Assembly: GCA_017625935.1 (NCBI GenBank) | Contig: JAGALA010000028.1 | Location: 1 to 32,059, forward strand | Direction of reading: 5' to 3' | Source: Clostridia bacterium | GTDB lineage: Bacteria; Bacillota; Clostridia; Oscillospirales; CAG-272 | Length of the DNA: 32,059 nucleotides | In this document: one piece after another, positions 7,635 through 15,521 of the stretch | Layout of the letters: each line of letters opens with the position of its first letter | Numbering within the stretch: the first letter of the stretch is position 1 | Translations under genes and position numbers: made by a program | The notes under the pieces: generated by a model | What the model saw: the letters and a program-made list of their open reading frames with translations, nothing else | Told to the model about the DNA's origin: nothing | Databases searched by the model: none

Positions 7635-8993
7635 TTAAAAATATTTTTTAAAGCAACCGATATCGCCCGCACCCATAAAAACAATGCAATCGTATGGCGA
7701 AGCTTTCAGTTCATTGCAAAGGGCGCACAGGCTTGGGGAGAAGGTTGCGCCGCATTTTTTGGCAAGTTCACGTGAGTCAGCGCCAAGGTCAACCGTCTCT
7801 CGCGCGGCGTAGGTCGGTAAAATGTAAACCGACTCACATCCGTCAAATATATCGTATTTGGTATCAAAAACATAGCGAGTGCGTGAAAAAGTATGCGGCT
7901 GAAACACACAGCATATTCTTTTGTAGCCCATCTCTAAAAGTGCGGAAATTGTTGCTTTAATTTCCGTCGGATGATGGGCGTAATCCTCGAAAATTTGCGC
8001 CCCTGTGTCTGTTTTTTTGATAAATTCAAGCCTGCGGCTCACACCCAATGCATCACTTAGTGCGGAGGCGACAACTCCGCTTGACACCCCCTCGCTAAGA
8101 GCGACAGATGCGGCACACATCGCATCGTAAACAAAATGAACACCGCGCGCCTTGAGCGACGCTTCAAACATCATCTTGCCCTTGCAGTAGCAAATAAACG
8201 AGTTCTTTTTCACCTCTCCAAAGTAGTCGGCATTCCTTGATTTTAGCGAAAAAGTGGTCAGACGTGGATGATTTTTGCGTTCAAGCAGCTTTTTTACGTT
8301 AGGGCAATCGATGTTAACCACGACTCTTTCGCTGCTTTCTAAAAAGCGGGAAAACGACTCGAGCAGTGCGTCCTCATTTGCAAAATAATCGGGGTGGTCG
8401 TATTCTATATTCAATATGCACCCAACACTCGGCTTGAATTCAAGAAATGAGTCCATATATTCGCACGCCTCAAAAATTGCAAGCTCACGCCCGCCAAAGA
8501 TAGCACCGCCCAAATAATCCCTCAATGAAGCACCGCAGAAAACCGTGGGATTTTTCCCTGCGTAGTCAAAAATTTTGGCAAGGTATGCAGTTGTCGTGCT
8601 TTTTCCGTGTGTGCCGCTGACGGCGATGCTTTTTCTGTGCTTCCAAGCGACGTAGCCAAGGAAATTTGCGCGACTAAGTGTCGGTATTTTCAGCTTTTTT
8701 GCGGCTCTGTATTCAAAATTTTCCTCGCTTATCGCGTTTGTGTAAATAACCAAGTCCATTCCCTTTACGCTATCGGGTGTGGAGTAGTATTTTATCACCG
8801 CGTGCTTTTCAAGCTTGGCACTTTCATTTGTGCGTACGGCGTCATATCCGTATATCTCCTTGCCGAGAAAGCGGCAGTAGGCAGATATCGCGCTCATACT
8901 AACCCCGCCTATTCCAATAAAGAATATTTTTCGGGATTTATTGAGAAATACATCAATTTCCTCAAAGCTTAAATGTGTATTAGGTAAAGGCAT
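7635..8993 (-). CDS. murC: UDP-N-acetylmuramate--L-alanine ligase
   Basis: Cytoplasmic Mur ligase that adds L-alanine to UDP-MurNAc with ATP, the first amino acid of the peptidoglycan stem peptide. The protein is 452 residues, typical for MurC. The N-terminal UDP-binding GIGGVSMS is at residues 27-34, the ATP-binding GTHGKST at 127-133, an EYDHPDYF motif sits in the central domain, and the MurC-typical DYAHHPTEI is near residue 338. The C terminus ends VFMGAGDIG...F. The start at 8993 has GGGGAG about 11 bases upstream. It is transcribed divergently from spoVG and stands apart from other mur genes, which are not in the window. No clear promoter could be picked out in the AT-rich 80 bases upstream. 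Confidence 0.95.
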   Translation of the reverse strand: MPLPNTHLSFEEIDVFLNKSRKIFFIGIGGVSMSAISAYCRFLGKEIYGYDAVRTNESAKLEKHAVIKYYSTPDSVKGMDLVIYTNAISEENFEYRAAKKLKIPTLSRANFLGYVAWKHRKSIAVSGTHGKSTTTAYLAKIFDYAGKNPTVFCGASLRDYLGGAIFGGRELAIFEACEYMDSFLEFKPSVGCILNIEYDHPDYFANEDALLESFSRFLESSERVVVNIDCPNVKKLLERKNHPRLTTFSLKSRNADYFGEVKKNSFICYCKGKMMFEASLKARGVHFVYDAMCAASVALSEGVSSGVVASALSDALGVSRRLEFIKKTDTGAQIFEDYAHHPTEIKATISALLEMGYKRICCVFQPHTFSRTRYVFDTKYDIFDGCESVYILPTYAARETVDLGADSRELAKKCGATFSPSLCALCNELKASPYDCIVFMGAGDIGCFKKYF

Positions 8994-9080
8994 ACGACAG
9001 TTTTCTCCCCTTTTTTACAGTTTAGTACATAATTTCATATAAAAATTTTGAATTTTTAATAAATTTATTCCAATTTGTAC

Positions 9081-9109
9081 TTGTTTTGTTCACAAAAGTC
9101 TGCTATACT
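9081..9109 (+). promoter_or_regulatory. Sigma-A type promoter of spoVG
   Basis: A -35 TTGTTT at 9081-9086, a 17-base spacer and a -10 TATACT at 9104-9109 lie 43 bases upstream of the spoVG start. In Bacillus spoVG is transcribed by sigma-H; this site looks sigma-A-like, though a sigma-H overlap cannot be excluded by eye. Confidence 0.6.
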
Positions 9110-9152
9110 TATGTTGATAATGAATTTTATCGATATAGCGGAGGAATTAAAA

Positions 9153-9449
9153 ATGATGATTTCGGACATCAAAATTAGAAAATTTTTTAGCGAAGGACCG
9201 ATGAAGGCAGTTGTTTCTGTTACCTTTGACGGTGCTTTGGCAGTTCACGACATTAAGGTTATCAATGCAAAGGACAAGTACTTTATCGTTATGCCAAGTC
9301 GTAAAAATCCCGACGGTACCTACAGAGATATCGTTCACCCAATCAATGCTGAATTCAGAGCAGAGCTTGAGGGCGCAGTTATCAAAGCATATTTCGACGG
9401 ACTTGAAACCGCAGAATTTTCCGATGCAAAGGAAGCCCTTGAGGCATAA
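9153..9449 (+). CDS. spoVG: SpoVG family regulator
   Basis: Small conserved protein (98 residues) of the SpoVG family, a nucleic-acid-binding global regulator in Bacillota that was first linked to spore cortex formation and septation. The family signature is clear: ISDIKIRKF at the N terminus, VHDIKVI in the centre, then FIVMPSRKNPDGTYRDIVHPIN and a C-terminal helix. The start at 9153 is chosen because GGAGG lies 8 bases upstream; a second ATG follows immediately and is also possible. The longer upstream frame overlaps the promoter and lacks a ribosome binding site. It is monocistronic, with its own promoter and a strong terminator at 9493. Confidence 0.95.
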   Translation: MMISDIKIRKFFSEGPMKAVVSVTFDGALAVHDIKVINAKDKYFIVMPSRKNPDGTYRDIVHPINAEFRAELEGAVIKAYFDGLETAEFSDAKEALEA

Positions 9450-9492
9450 TTTTAAAATTAACTATTGACTTCTTCGTTATACAGAATCAAAC

Positions 9493-9517
9493 GGACGGAA
9501 TTATTTCCGTCCTTTTT
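9493..9517 (+). terminator. Rho-independent terminator after spoVG
   Basis: GGACGGAA-TTAT-TTCCGTCC, an 8-bp perfect stem, is followed by TTTTT. It lies 43 bases after the spoVG stop and just before the hisS promoter. Confidence 0.9.
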
Positions 9518-9537
9518 AATTTTATTTCCCAATATTA

Positions 9538-9566
9538 TTGACACGCGCAAAAAAGATTGATATAAT
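9538..9566 (+). promoter_or_regulatory. Consensus sigma-A promoter of hisS-aspS
   Basis: TTGACA at 9538-9543, a 17-base spacer and TATAAT at 9561-9566 match the sigma-A consensus perfectly. The transcript would have a leader of roughly 65 bases, too short for a T-box, containing a small hairpin at 9580-9599. Confidence 0.93.
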
Positions 9567-9580
9567 ATATAAATAAATAT

Positions 9581-9599
9581 ACGTGCGGGTCTCCCCACG
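9581..9599 (+). promoter_or_regulatory. Small leader hairpin upstream of hisS
   Basis: CGTG, a bulged C, GGG, then TCT, then CCC and CACG form a 7-bp stem with a 3-base loop about 40 bases before the hisS start. Nothing marks it as a known riboswitch, and there is no U-run after it. Confidence 0.4.
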
Positions 9600-9638
9600 C
9601 TATATTTTATGCTTTATTAGACATTATGTGAGGTAAAA

Positions 9639-10901
9639 ATGGCACAAAAAATTCAAAAGCCAAGAGGCACAATGGATATTTTCCCGCGTGAGGCGCTTCT
9701 TTGGCAAAAAATAGAAAACGAGGCAAAAAAGGTTGCCAAGCTTTACGGCTTTGGCGAGGTCAGAACTCCAACGTTTGAGGAGCTTGCGCTTTTCAAAAGA
9801 GGCGTTGGCGAGGTTACTGACGTTGTGCAAAAGGAAATGTACACCTTTGAGGACAGAGAAGGACGCACATTTGCACTCCGCCCCGAGGGTACTGCCTCTG
9901 TTGTTCGCGCAATTCTTGAAAACGGTAAAACAGGCGATGCAATGCCGCTTCGCTATTTCTACTTAATAAACTGCTTCCGTTACGAAAAGCCACAGGCGGG
10001 CAGAAGCCGTGAGTTCTTCCAATTCGGCACGGAAATGTTCGGCACGCAGGATGCAAGCGCGGATGCAACGGTCATCTCTCTTGCAAACAGCTTGATTAAT
10101 TCTCTCGGCATTAAGGACACCACCCTTCATATTAACTCTATCGGCTGTCCCGCTTGCCGTCCGCAGTACAGAGCGGCGCTCGTTGAATATTTCAGCGCAA
10201 GACACGATGAGCTTTGCCCAACCTGTCAGGAGCGCTTAAAGACAAATCCGCTTCGCGTTCTCGACTGCAAGAGCCCAATCTGCTCGGAAATTGCAAAGGG
10301 CGCACCGAAAACAACGGAGCATCTTTGCCCTGAGTGTAGCGAGCACTTTGAGGACTTAAAGTCATATCTTAGCGCGCAAAATATCGATTTCGTGGTTGAC
10401 CCACATATCGTGCGCGGTCTTGACTACTACACAAAAACAGTATTTGAATTTATCTGCACGTCAATAGGCGCGCAAAGCACAATCTGCGGCGGCGGTCGCT
10501 ACGACGGACTTATGGAGCAGCTTGGCGGTCCTTCACTCCCGGGCATCGGCTTCGGTATGGGAATTACCCGTCTTATTCTTGCAATGCAGGCGTCGGGTGC
10601 TGACGCAGTTGACGAGAGCGCACCTGTTCTTTACATTGCACCGATGGGCAAGGCATCAAGAACAAAGTCGCTTGAAATTGTTTCACAGCTTCGCGCACGC
10701 GGTATTTACGCAGAGTGCGACATATGCGCGCGCAGCTTGAAGGCACAAATGAAATACGCCGATAAAATCGGTGCAAAATATACGCTTATTTTAGGCGACT
10801 CCGAGCTTGAGTCCGGCAAGGCACAGCTCAAAAATATGGCAGAAAGCTCACAAGAGGAAATTGAAATTAACAATATTTGCGACATCATTGCTTGCAAATA
10901 A
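9639..10901 (+). CDS. hisS: Histidine--tRNA ligase
   Basis: Class II aminoacyl-tRNA synthetase that charges tRNA-His with histidine in the cytoplasm. The protein is 420 residues, the usual length. It begins with the family-typical KPRGTMDIFP; motif 2 is FRYEKPQAGRSREFFQFGTE, the histidine-specific loops are VRGLDYYTKTVFE and GGGRYDGL, and motif 3 is GFGMGITRLI. The C-terminal anticodon-binding domain follows (APVLYIAPMG...). Several CxxC pairs (CPAC, CPTC, CPEC) are present in the insertion after motif 2, a feature seen in many clostridial HisRS. A GAGG ribosome binding site lies upstream. It is followed by aspS after 9 bases, a conserved pair in Bacillota, and both are driven by the consensus promoter at 9538. 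Confidence 0.97.
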   Translation: MAQKIQKPRGTMDIFPREALLWQKIENEAKKVAKLYGFGEVRTPTFEELALFKRGVGEVTDVVQKEMYTFEDREGRTFALRPEGTASVVRAILENGKTGDAMPLRYFYLINCFRYEKPQAGRSREFFQFGTEMFGTQDASADATVISLANSLINSLGIKDTTLHINSIGCPACRPQYRAALVEYFSARHDELCPTCQERLKTNPLRVLDCKSPICSEIAKGAPKTTEHLCPECSEHFEDLKSYLSAQNIDFVVDPHIVRGLDYYTKTVFEFICTSIGAQSTICGGGRYDGLMEQLGGPSLPGIGFGMGITRLILAMQASGADAVDESAPVLYIAPMGKASRTKSLEIVSQLRARGIYAECDICARSLKAQMKYADKIGAKYTLILGDSELESGKAQLKNMAESSQEEIEINNICDIIACK

Positions 10902-10910
10902 GGAGGAAAT

Positions 10911-12692
10911 ATGGACATTTTTGAAAAGAACGATAAGCGCACAAATTATTGCGGAACGCTTTCAATGGATAACGTTGGCGAGCGCGTATGCGTGCTTGGC
11001 TGGGCACAAAAGCAAAGAGACCTCGGCTCACTCATTTTTATTGACCTTCGTGACCGTACAGGCATTGTTCAGCTCGCGTTTGACGAGAATACCGAGCGTG
11101 AAATTTTCGACAAGGCATTTTCTGTTCGCGCCGAGTTTGTGCTTATGGCAAAGGGCGTGGTGCGCGAAAGAGCAACAAAGAATAAGAACATTCCAACAGG
11201 CGATATTGAAATTGTGGTTGATGAGTTTAAGATTCTCAACAAGGCACAAACCCCACCGTTTGAAATTACCGACGGCGGCGATGTTAAGCCCGAGCTTCGT
11301 ATGAAGCACAGATACCTCGACCTTCGCCGTCCCGAGATGCAAAAGAACATTATCGCGCGCTCAAAGATTACAAATCTTACAAGAAATTACTTTAACGAAA
11401 ACGGCTTTATTGACGTAGAAACACCGAACCTCATTCGCCCAACACCTGAGGGCGCACGTGACTACCTCGTTCCGAGCCGCGTTCACAAGGGCAATTTCTA
11501 CGCGCTTCCGCAATCTCCACAAATTTATAAGCAGCTTCTTATGTATTCGGGCTTTGACCGCTACATTCAAATCGCACGCTGCTTCCGTGACGAGGATTTG
11601 CGTGCAGACCGTCAGCCTGAATTTACACAGATAGATATGGAAATTTCCTTCACAGACGAGGAGGAAATTATGACGATAAACGAGGGCTTCCTCGCTTACG
11701 TGTTCAAAAACTTTATGGGTAAGGAGCTTAAAACTCCATTCCTTCGTATGACATGGCACGAGGCGATGGAGCGCTACGGCTCGGACAAGCCCGACATCCG
11801 CTTCGGCTTCGAGCTTAATAATATTTCCGATATCGTTGCAAACAGCGAGTTCAAGGTGTTCTCGGGAGCTGTTCAAAACGGCGGATCTGTTCGCGCAATC
11901 AACGTAAAGGGCGGCGCTAAGTTCTCAAGAAAGGAAATCGACCAGCTCACGGAGAAGGCAAAGCACTACCACGCAAAGGGACTTGCTTGGCTCAAAAATG
12001 CAAATGGCGAAATTTCCTCATCGTATGCTAAATTCTTAACCGAAGAGGAAAACAACGCAATTACTGCACGCCTCGGTGTTGAGGCGGGTGACCTTGTGCT
12101 TATCGTTGCCGATAAAAATAAGGTAGTGTTCGATACCCTCGGTGCGCTCCGTTGCGAGTGTGCAAAGCGCCTTGGACTTTGCGATCCGTTTGATTTCAAG
12201 TTCTTGTGGGTTACTGAGTTCCCGCTCTTTGAGTATAGCGAGGAGGACGGCAGATTTTACGCTATGCACCATCCTTTCACCGCACCTATGGTTGAGGACT
12301 ACGAGTATATCGATTCCGACCCGGGCAGAGTAAGAGCAAGAGCTTACGACATTGTACTCAACGGTACAGAGCTCGGCGGCGGCTCGATAAGAATTAACAC
12401 AACCGAAATGCAGGAGCATATGTTCTCCGTCCTTGGTATTTCCAAGGAGGACGCACAGGAAAAGTTCGGCTTCTTGCTTGACGCATTTAAGTATGGCGTG
12501 CCACCTCACGGCGGACTTGCATTCGGTCTTGACCGTCTTGTTACACTTCTTCTCGGACTTGAGGACATCCGTGACGTAATCGCATTCCCGAAGGCGCAAA
12601 ACGCATCGGAAATTATGTCAAAATGCCCATCCTTTGCAAACCCCGACGATCTTAAGGAATTGGGAATTGCAATAGTTGCAGACGAGGAATAA
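10911..12692 (+). CDS. aspS: Aspartate--tRNA ligase
   Basis: Class II synthetase charging tRNA-Asp (or both tRNA-Asp and tRNA-Asn in organisms lacking AsnRS). The protein is 593 residues, the bacterial-type length. It has an N-terminal OB-fold anticodon-binding domain (VCVLGWAQKQRDLGSLIFID), motif 1 around ETPNLIRPTPEGARDYLVPS, motif 2 FRDEDLRADRQPEFTQ, a GAD insertion domain in the middle, and motif 3 GLAFGLDRLV near the C terminus. AAGGAGGAAAT precedes the ATG. It lies 9 bases after hisS and is clearly co-transcribed. The GTAGGGG repeat downstream appears to act as its terminator. Whether it discriminates tRNA-Asn cannot be told here. Confidence 0.97.
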   Translation: MDIFEKNDKRTNYCGTLSMDNVGERVCVLGWAQKQRDLGSLIFIDLRDRTGIVQLAFDENTEREIFDKAFSVRAEFVLMAKGVVRERATKNKNIPTGDIEIVVDEFKILNKAQTPPFEITDGGDVKPELRMKHRYLDLRRPEMQKNIIARSKITNLTRNYFNENGFIDVETPNLIRPTPEGARDYLVPSRVHKGNFYALPQSPQIYKQLLMYSGFDRYIQIARCFRDEDLRADRQPEFTQIDMEISFTDEEEIMTINEGFLAYVFKNFMGKELKTPFLRMTWHEAMERYGSDKPDIRFGFELNNISDIVANSEFKVFSGAVQNGGSVRAINVKGGAKFSRKEIDQLTEKAKHYHAKGLAWLKNANGEISSSYAKFLTEEENNAITARLGVEAGDLVLIVADKNKVVFDTLGALRCECAKRLGLCDPFDFKFLWVTEFPLFEYSEEDGRFYAMHHPFTAPMVEDYEYIDSDPGRVRARAYDIVLNGTELGGGSIRINTTEMQEHMFSVLGISKEDAQEKFGFLLDAFKYGVPPHGGLAFGLDRLVTLLLGLEDIRDVIAFPKAQNASEIMSKCPSFANPDDLKELGIAIVADEE

Positions 12693-12724
12693 TATACACA
12701 CTTACTAAACGGGATATACACCTT

Positions 12725-12758
12725 GTAGGGGAGGGGCTTGCTCCTCCCGCTTTTTTTA
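12725..12758 (+). terminator. REP-like repeat acting as terminator after aspS
   Basis: A copy of the GTAGGGG repeat: GGGAGGGG pairs with CTCCTCCC (one G-U pair) around a CTTG loop, and here, unlike most other copies, it is followed by a run of seven T. It therefore has the form of a Rho-independent terminator 35 bases after the aspS stop. Confidence 0.75.
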
Positions 12759-12793
12759 AGCAAAGGCAGAATATGAGGCTCTCGGGGGTGAAC

Positions 12794-13168
12794 ATGACAA
12801 TAAGCGAAGCACTTGAAAAGCTTTCAAAATCGAAATTCAGAGGTCGCTTTCACCTAAAAAAGAAGGACCTTGAATATATAGACAGGGTAGGGCTTGAAAA
12901 GATACGTGAGCACGCGGTGGATTTTGTGAGCTCGCGCCTTGCCCCTGCGTATATCGAAAATGACGGAGCGCAAACACCAACGCACGGGCACCCTGTGTTT
13001 ATCGCACAACATGCGTGCGCCTGCTGCTGTCGCGGGTGCTTAAATAAATGGTATAAAGTGCCGAAAAACATCGAAATATCGACACGCAGTCAAGAAAAAA
13101 TTGTCAATCTTTTGATGGCTTGGATTGAAAAAGAGGTGGAGCTAAACCGCGCCATAGCGGCGGAGTGA
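12794..13168 (+). CDS. DUF4186 family protein
   Basis: Uncharacterised conserved protein of the DUF4186 family (124 residues from this start). Recognisable parts are KFRGRFHLKKKD near the N terminus, a central NDGAQTPTHGHPVFIAQHA and the cysteine cluster CACCCRGCLNKWYKVPK, followed by a helix ending LLMAWIEKE. The cysteine/histidine cluster suggests metal binding, but no function is established. The start at 12794 has GGGGG five bases upstream; an in-frame ATG at 12773 with AAAGG upstream is an alternative that would add 7 residues. Its final codons contain the ribosome binding site for the GIY-YIG gene, so the two are probably translated from one message. Confidence 0.85.
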   Translation: MTISEALEKLSKSKFRGRFHLKKKDLEYIDRVGLEKIREHAVDFVSSRLAPAYIENDGAQTPTHGHPVFIAQHACACCCRGCLNKWYKVPKNIEISTRSQEKIVNLLMAWIEKEVELNRAIAAE

Positions 13169-13172
13169 GATT

Positions 13173-13445
13173 ATGGAAAAGAAAAACTATACCTATATAT
13201 TAAAATGCGCGGACGGCACGCTCTACTGCGGCTGGACAAACGACCTTGAAAAGCGGCTAAAATCGCACAATGACGGCAAGGGCGCAAAATACACGCGCAG
13301 TCGCCTGCCCGTATCTCTTGTTTATTTCCAAGAATTTGACACCGCGCAAGAGGCGCAAAAAAGAGAATACAGTATCAAGCAAATGACACGGCAAGAAAAG
13401 CTAAAGCTCATAGAAAAGCATCAAAAAACGGACACAGGGTCGTAA
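13173..13445 (+). CDS. GIY-YIG nuclease family protein (UPF0213/YhbQ-like)
   Basis: Small (90-residue) single-domain GIY-YIG protein of the YhbQ/YazA type. The two signature strands are YTYILKCADGTLYCGWT, with YTYIL for GIY and YCG in place of YIG, followed by the DLEKRLKSHN helix with the catalytic-site arginine, then AKYTRSRLPVSLVYFQEF and a lysine-rich C-terminal helix. Some relatives have been reported to act on branched or single-stranded DNA; the role here is inference. It starts 4 bases after the DUF4186 stop, with GGAG 7 bases before the ATG. The stop codon sits in the loop of the terminator hairpin. Confidence 0.88.
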   Translation: MEKKNYTYILKCADGTLYCGWTNDLEKRLKSHNDGKGAKYTRSRLPVSLVYFQEFDTAQEAQKREYSIKQMTRQEKLKLIEKHQKTDTGS

Positions 13446-13463
13446 AAAACCGTGTCCGTTTTA
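13427..13463 (+). terminator. Terminator overlapping the GIY-YIG stop codon
   Basis: AACGGACAC at 13427-13435 pairs with GTGTCCGTT at 13452-13460, followed by TTT. The GIY-YIG stop lies within the 16-base loop. It could also act on transcripts arriving from the ABC exporter on the other strand. Confidence 0.8.
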
Positions 13464-13481
13464 TATATTAGTGGTATTTCT

Positions 13482-13565
13482 TTAATCTTCTAAATAAAGC
13501 TTATAAAGCTCGGAGTAAATGCCGCCCTTGGAAAGCAATTCTTTGTGTGTGCCGCGTTCCTCGAT
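13482..13565 (-). pseudogene. Relic ABC exporter 3' end (27 codons plus stop)
   Basis: On the minus strand this encodes IEERGTHKELLSKGG followed by IYSELYKLYLED and TAA. It aligns without gaps to the last 27 residues of the live ABC exporter, whose stop is at 13621. Of the 28 codons, 11 differ synonymously and 4 change the residue (R/Q, S/A, K/Q, L/S). The preserved protein sequence with heavy silent divergence shows it was translated for most of its history. It is separated from the live gene end by a 55-base palindromic element. It may be a former tail of this gene or the remnant of a paralogous ABC gene. Confidence 0.85.
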
Positions 13566-13620
13566 CTTGGCTCCCTTGTGCAAAGGGAGCTGTCAGCTTT
13601 GCTGACTGAGGGATTGGCTT
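13566..13620. repeat. Palindromic REP-like element inside the ABC exporter tail duplication
   Basis: GGCTCCCTT-GTGC-AAAGGGAGC forms one hairpin (13570-13590), and GTCAGC-TTT-GCTGAC a second (13592-13606), followed by TGAGGGATTGG. This two-hairpin layout matches the element after uvrB at 3459-3505. It lies exactly between the stop of the live exporter gene and the relic tail. Confidence 0.8.
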
Positions 13621-15447
13621 TTAATCCTCGGAATATAGCTTATACAATTCGGAGTAAATGCCGCCTTGTGCGAGTAACTCCTTGTGTGTGCCTTGCTCTT
13701 CAATTCCATTTTCGGTAAGCACCAAAATTCTGTCCGCGCCCTTAATGGTTGTTAGACGGTGTGCAACGATAAAGGTTGTGCGCCCCTTGGCAAGGAGCTC
13801 AAGCGATTTTTGCACAATTCTTTCACTTTCGTTGTCAAGCGCGCTCGTTGCCTCGTCAAGAATAAGAATAGGCGGGTTCTTTAAGAATACACGCGCGATG
13901 GAAATACGTTGCTTTTGTCCGCCCGAGAGCTTAACTCCGCGCTCGCCAACGTATGTGTCGTAGCCGTTTGGCAATGAGAGAATAAATTCGTGCGCGCCTG
14001 CTAATTTTGCCGCCTCCATAATTTCTTCGTCGCTTGCATCCGTTTTGCCGTATGCAATATTCTCCCTTACACTGCCCGAGAAAAGATAAACGTCCTGCGC
14101 AACAACGCCAATGCTTTGACGGAGTGAGGTCAATGTCACGTCCTTAATAGGCGTGCCATCAATTTTTATCTCACCGCTTGATACGTCATAAAAGCGGGGA
14201 ATAAGCGAGCAGAGCGTTGTTTTACCGCCGCCGCTCGGACCGACAAGCGCAATGGTCTCGCCCGCGCAAACGTCAAGGTTTAATTTTGTTAAAACCTCGC
14301 CGCCGTCGTCGCTATATTTGAAGGTGACGTCAGAAAATTCGACACGTCCCTCGATGTTTTCAAGAATTTTTGCATTTTTTGCATTCTGAATTTCAGGCTC
14401 AATGTCCATAATCTCGGTGAAGCGTTCAATTCCCGTAATACCGCGCTGAAACTGCTCGGAAAACTCAACAATTCGTCTGATAGAGGTGAGCAATGTCGAG
14501 ACGTACATTACGTATGCTATATAATCAGGGGCGGAAATCAGCTCCCACTTAACCGTAAAATTGCCAATAGTAAAGCCGTCCCAAACAAGGAAAAGACCGC
14601 CAACGACAACGACAATTATGTACATAATTCCGTCGAAAAGACGCGTTGATGATTGAAAGCCACCCATATAAAAGTAGCTTCTTTTCTTTATTTTAAGAAA
14701 TTTTTCATTACCCTTGCCAAACTTTTTTTCCTCAACGCCCTCGTTTGCAAAGGACTTTACAACGCGCATACCAAGGAGCGAGTCCTCAATTTGCGAGTTG
14801 ATGATGCCCGTTTGCTCGCGCCCGTCCTTAAACGCCTGCTTCATTCGTTTTCTGAAGAATGCAAGGCATAAAACGATAAGCGGAATTGAAGCAAATACAA
14901 TCAAGGTAAGCGGCAGATTCATATTTGCCAAAATTATAAATGCGAAAATGATTTTAGTGCCCGAAATAAAGTATTCCTCGGGGCAATGGTGCGAAAACTC
15001 GGTGATGTCGAAAAGGTCCGAGGTTATGCGTGACATCAGCGTGCCTATTTTTGTGTTATCGTAATAGGAGAAGGAAAGCTTGTTAAGATGGGAGAACAAA
15101 TCCCTGCGCATATCCGTCTCAATTTTAGCACCCATAATGTGACCGTGTGTCGCCATATAGTAGTTGGCGAGCGTGTCGATTAAGCGCAAAATTATGTAAA
15201 GAAGTCCGCAGCCGAGCACTAACTTTACAAAATCGGGCACGATAAAGCTCTCACCCGTCTTTTCGGTAACGTACGAGGTAATCGCGCGCACCAAAAGCGG
15301 CAAGGCAAGCTCGCAAAGCGTGGTCAGCGCCGCGCAGAAAAGGTCAAGGACCAAAATCCACTTGTATTTTTTGTAATAGGGCAGAAACCTTTTCAGCAGC
15401 CCTATCTTGCTTTTCTTTTTCTCTTTCTTCTTTTTTGTTTCTTCCAT
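13621..15447 (-). CDS. ABC exporter, fused permease-ATPase (MdlB/MsbA type)
   Basis: Half-transporter of the lipid/multidrug exporter superfamily, 608 residues, acting in the cytoplasmic membrane as a homo- or heterodimer; the substrate is unknown. After a lysine-rich N terminus there is a six-helix membrane domain (roughly residues 20-330), then the nucleotide-binding domain with Walker A GPSGGGKTT near 400, ABC signature LSGGQKQR near 506, Walker B ILILDEATSALD and the switch histidine in VAHRLTT. The start at 15447 (MEETKKKKEKKK) has GAGGTA 5 bases upstream; the longer frame reaching 15645 overlaps the hydrolase gene and is rejected. It follows the alpha/beta hydrolase gene by 74 bases on the same strand and may be co-transcribed. 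Its 3' end is duplicated downstream, separated by a palindromic element. Confidence 0.95.
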   Translation of the reverse strand: MEETKKKKEKKKSKIGLLKRFLPYYKKYKWILVLDLFCAALTTLCELALPLLVRAITSYVTEKTGESFIVPDFVKLVLGCGLLYIILRLIDTLANYYMATHGHIMGAKIETDMRRDLFSHLNKLSFSYYDNTKIGTLMSRITSDLFDITEFSHHCPEEYFISGTKIIFAFIILANMNLPLTLIVFASIPLIVLCLAFFRKRMKQAFKDGREQTGIINSQIEDSLLGMRVVKSFANEGVEEKKFGKGNEKFLKIKKRSYFYMGGFQSSTRLFDGIMYIIVVVVGGLFLVWDGFTIGNFTVKWELISAPDYIAYVMYVSTLLTSIRRIVEFSEQFQRGITGIERFTEIMDIEPEIQNAKNAKILENIEGRVEFSDVTFKYSDDGGEVLTKLNLDVCAGETIALVGPSGGGKTTLCSLIPRFYDVSSGEIKIDGTPIKDVTLTSLRQSIGVVAQDVYLFSGSVRENIAYGKTDASDEEIMEAAKLAGAHEFILSLPNGYDTYVGERGVKLSGGQKQRISIARVFLKNPPILILDEATSALDNESERIVQKSLELLAKGRTTFIVAHRLTTIKGADRILVLTENGIEEQGTHKELLAQGGIYSELYKLYSED

Positions 15448-15521
15448 TTTTACCTCTATGTAATGCTTGGAAAGTGCCAAATTCAGACACTCCCCGTGTG
15501 ATTTTGCTGATTTTGTATCAT

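Noticed and set aside
9567..9638. T-box riboswitch upstream of hisS-aspS
   Set aside because: The leader is only about 65 bases with one small hairpin; no T-box core sequence or antiterminator is visible.
13448..15420. Heterodimeric ABC exporter pair
   Set aside because: Only one complete exporter gene is present; the second match is limited to 27 codons of the C terminus.
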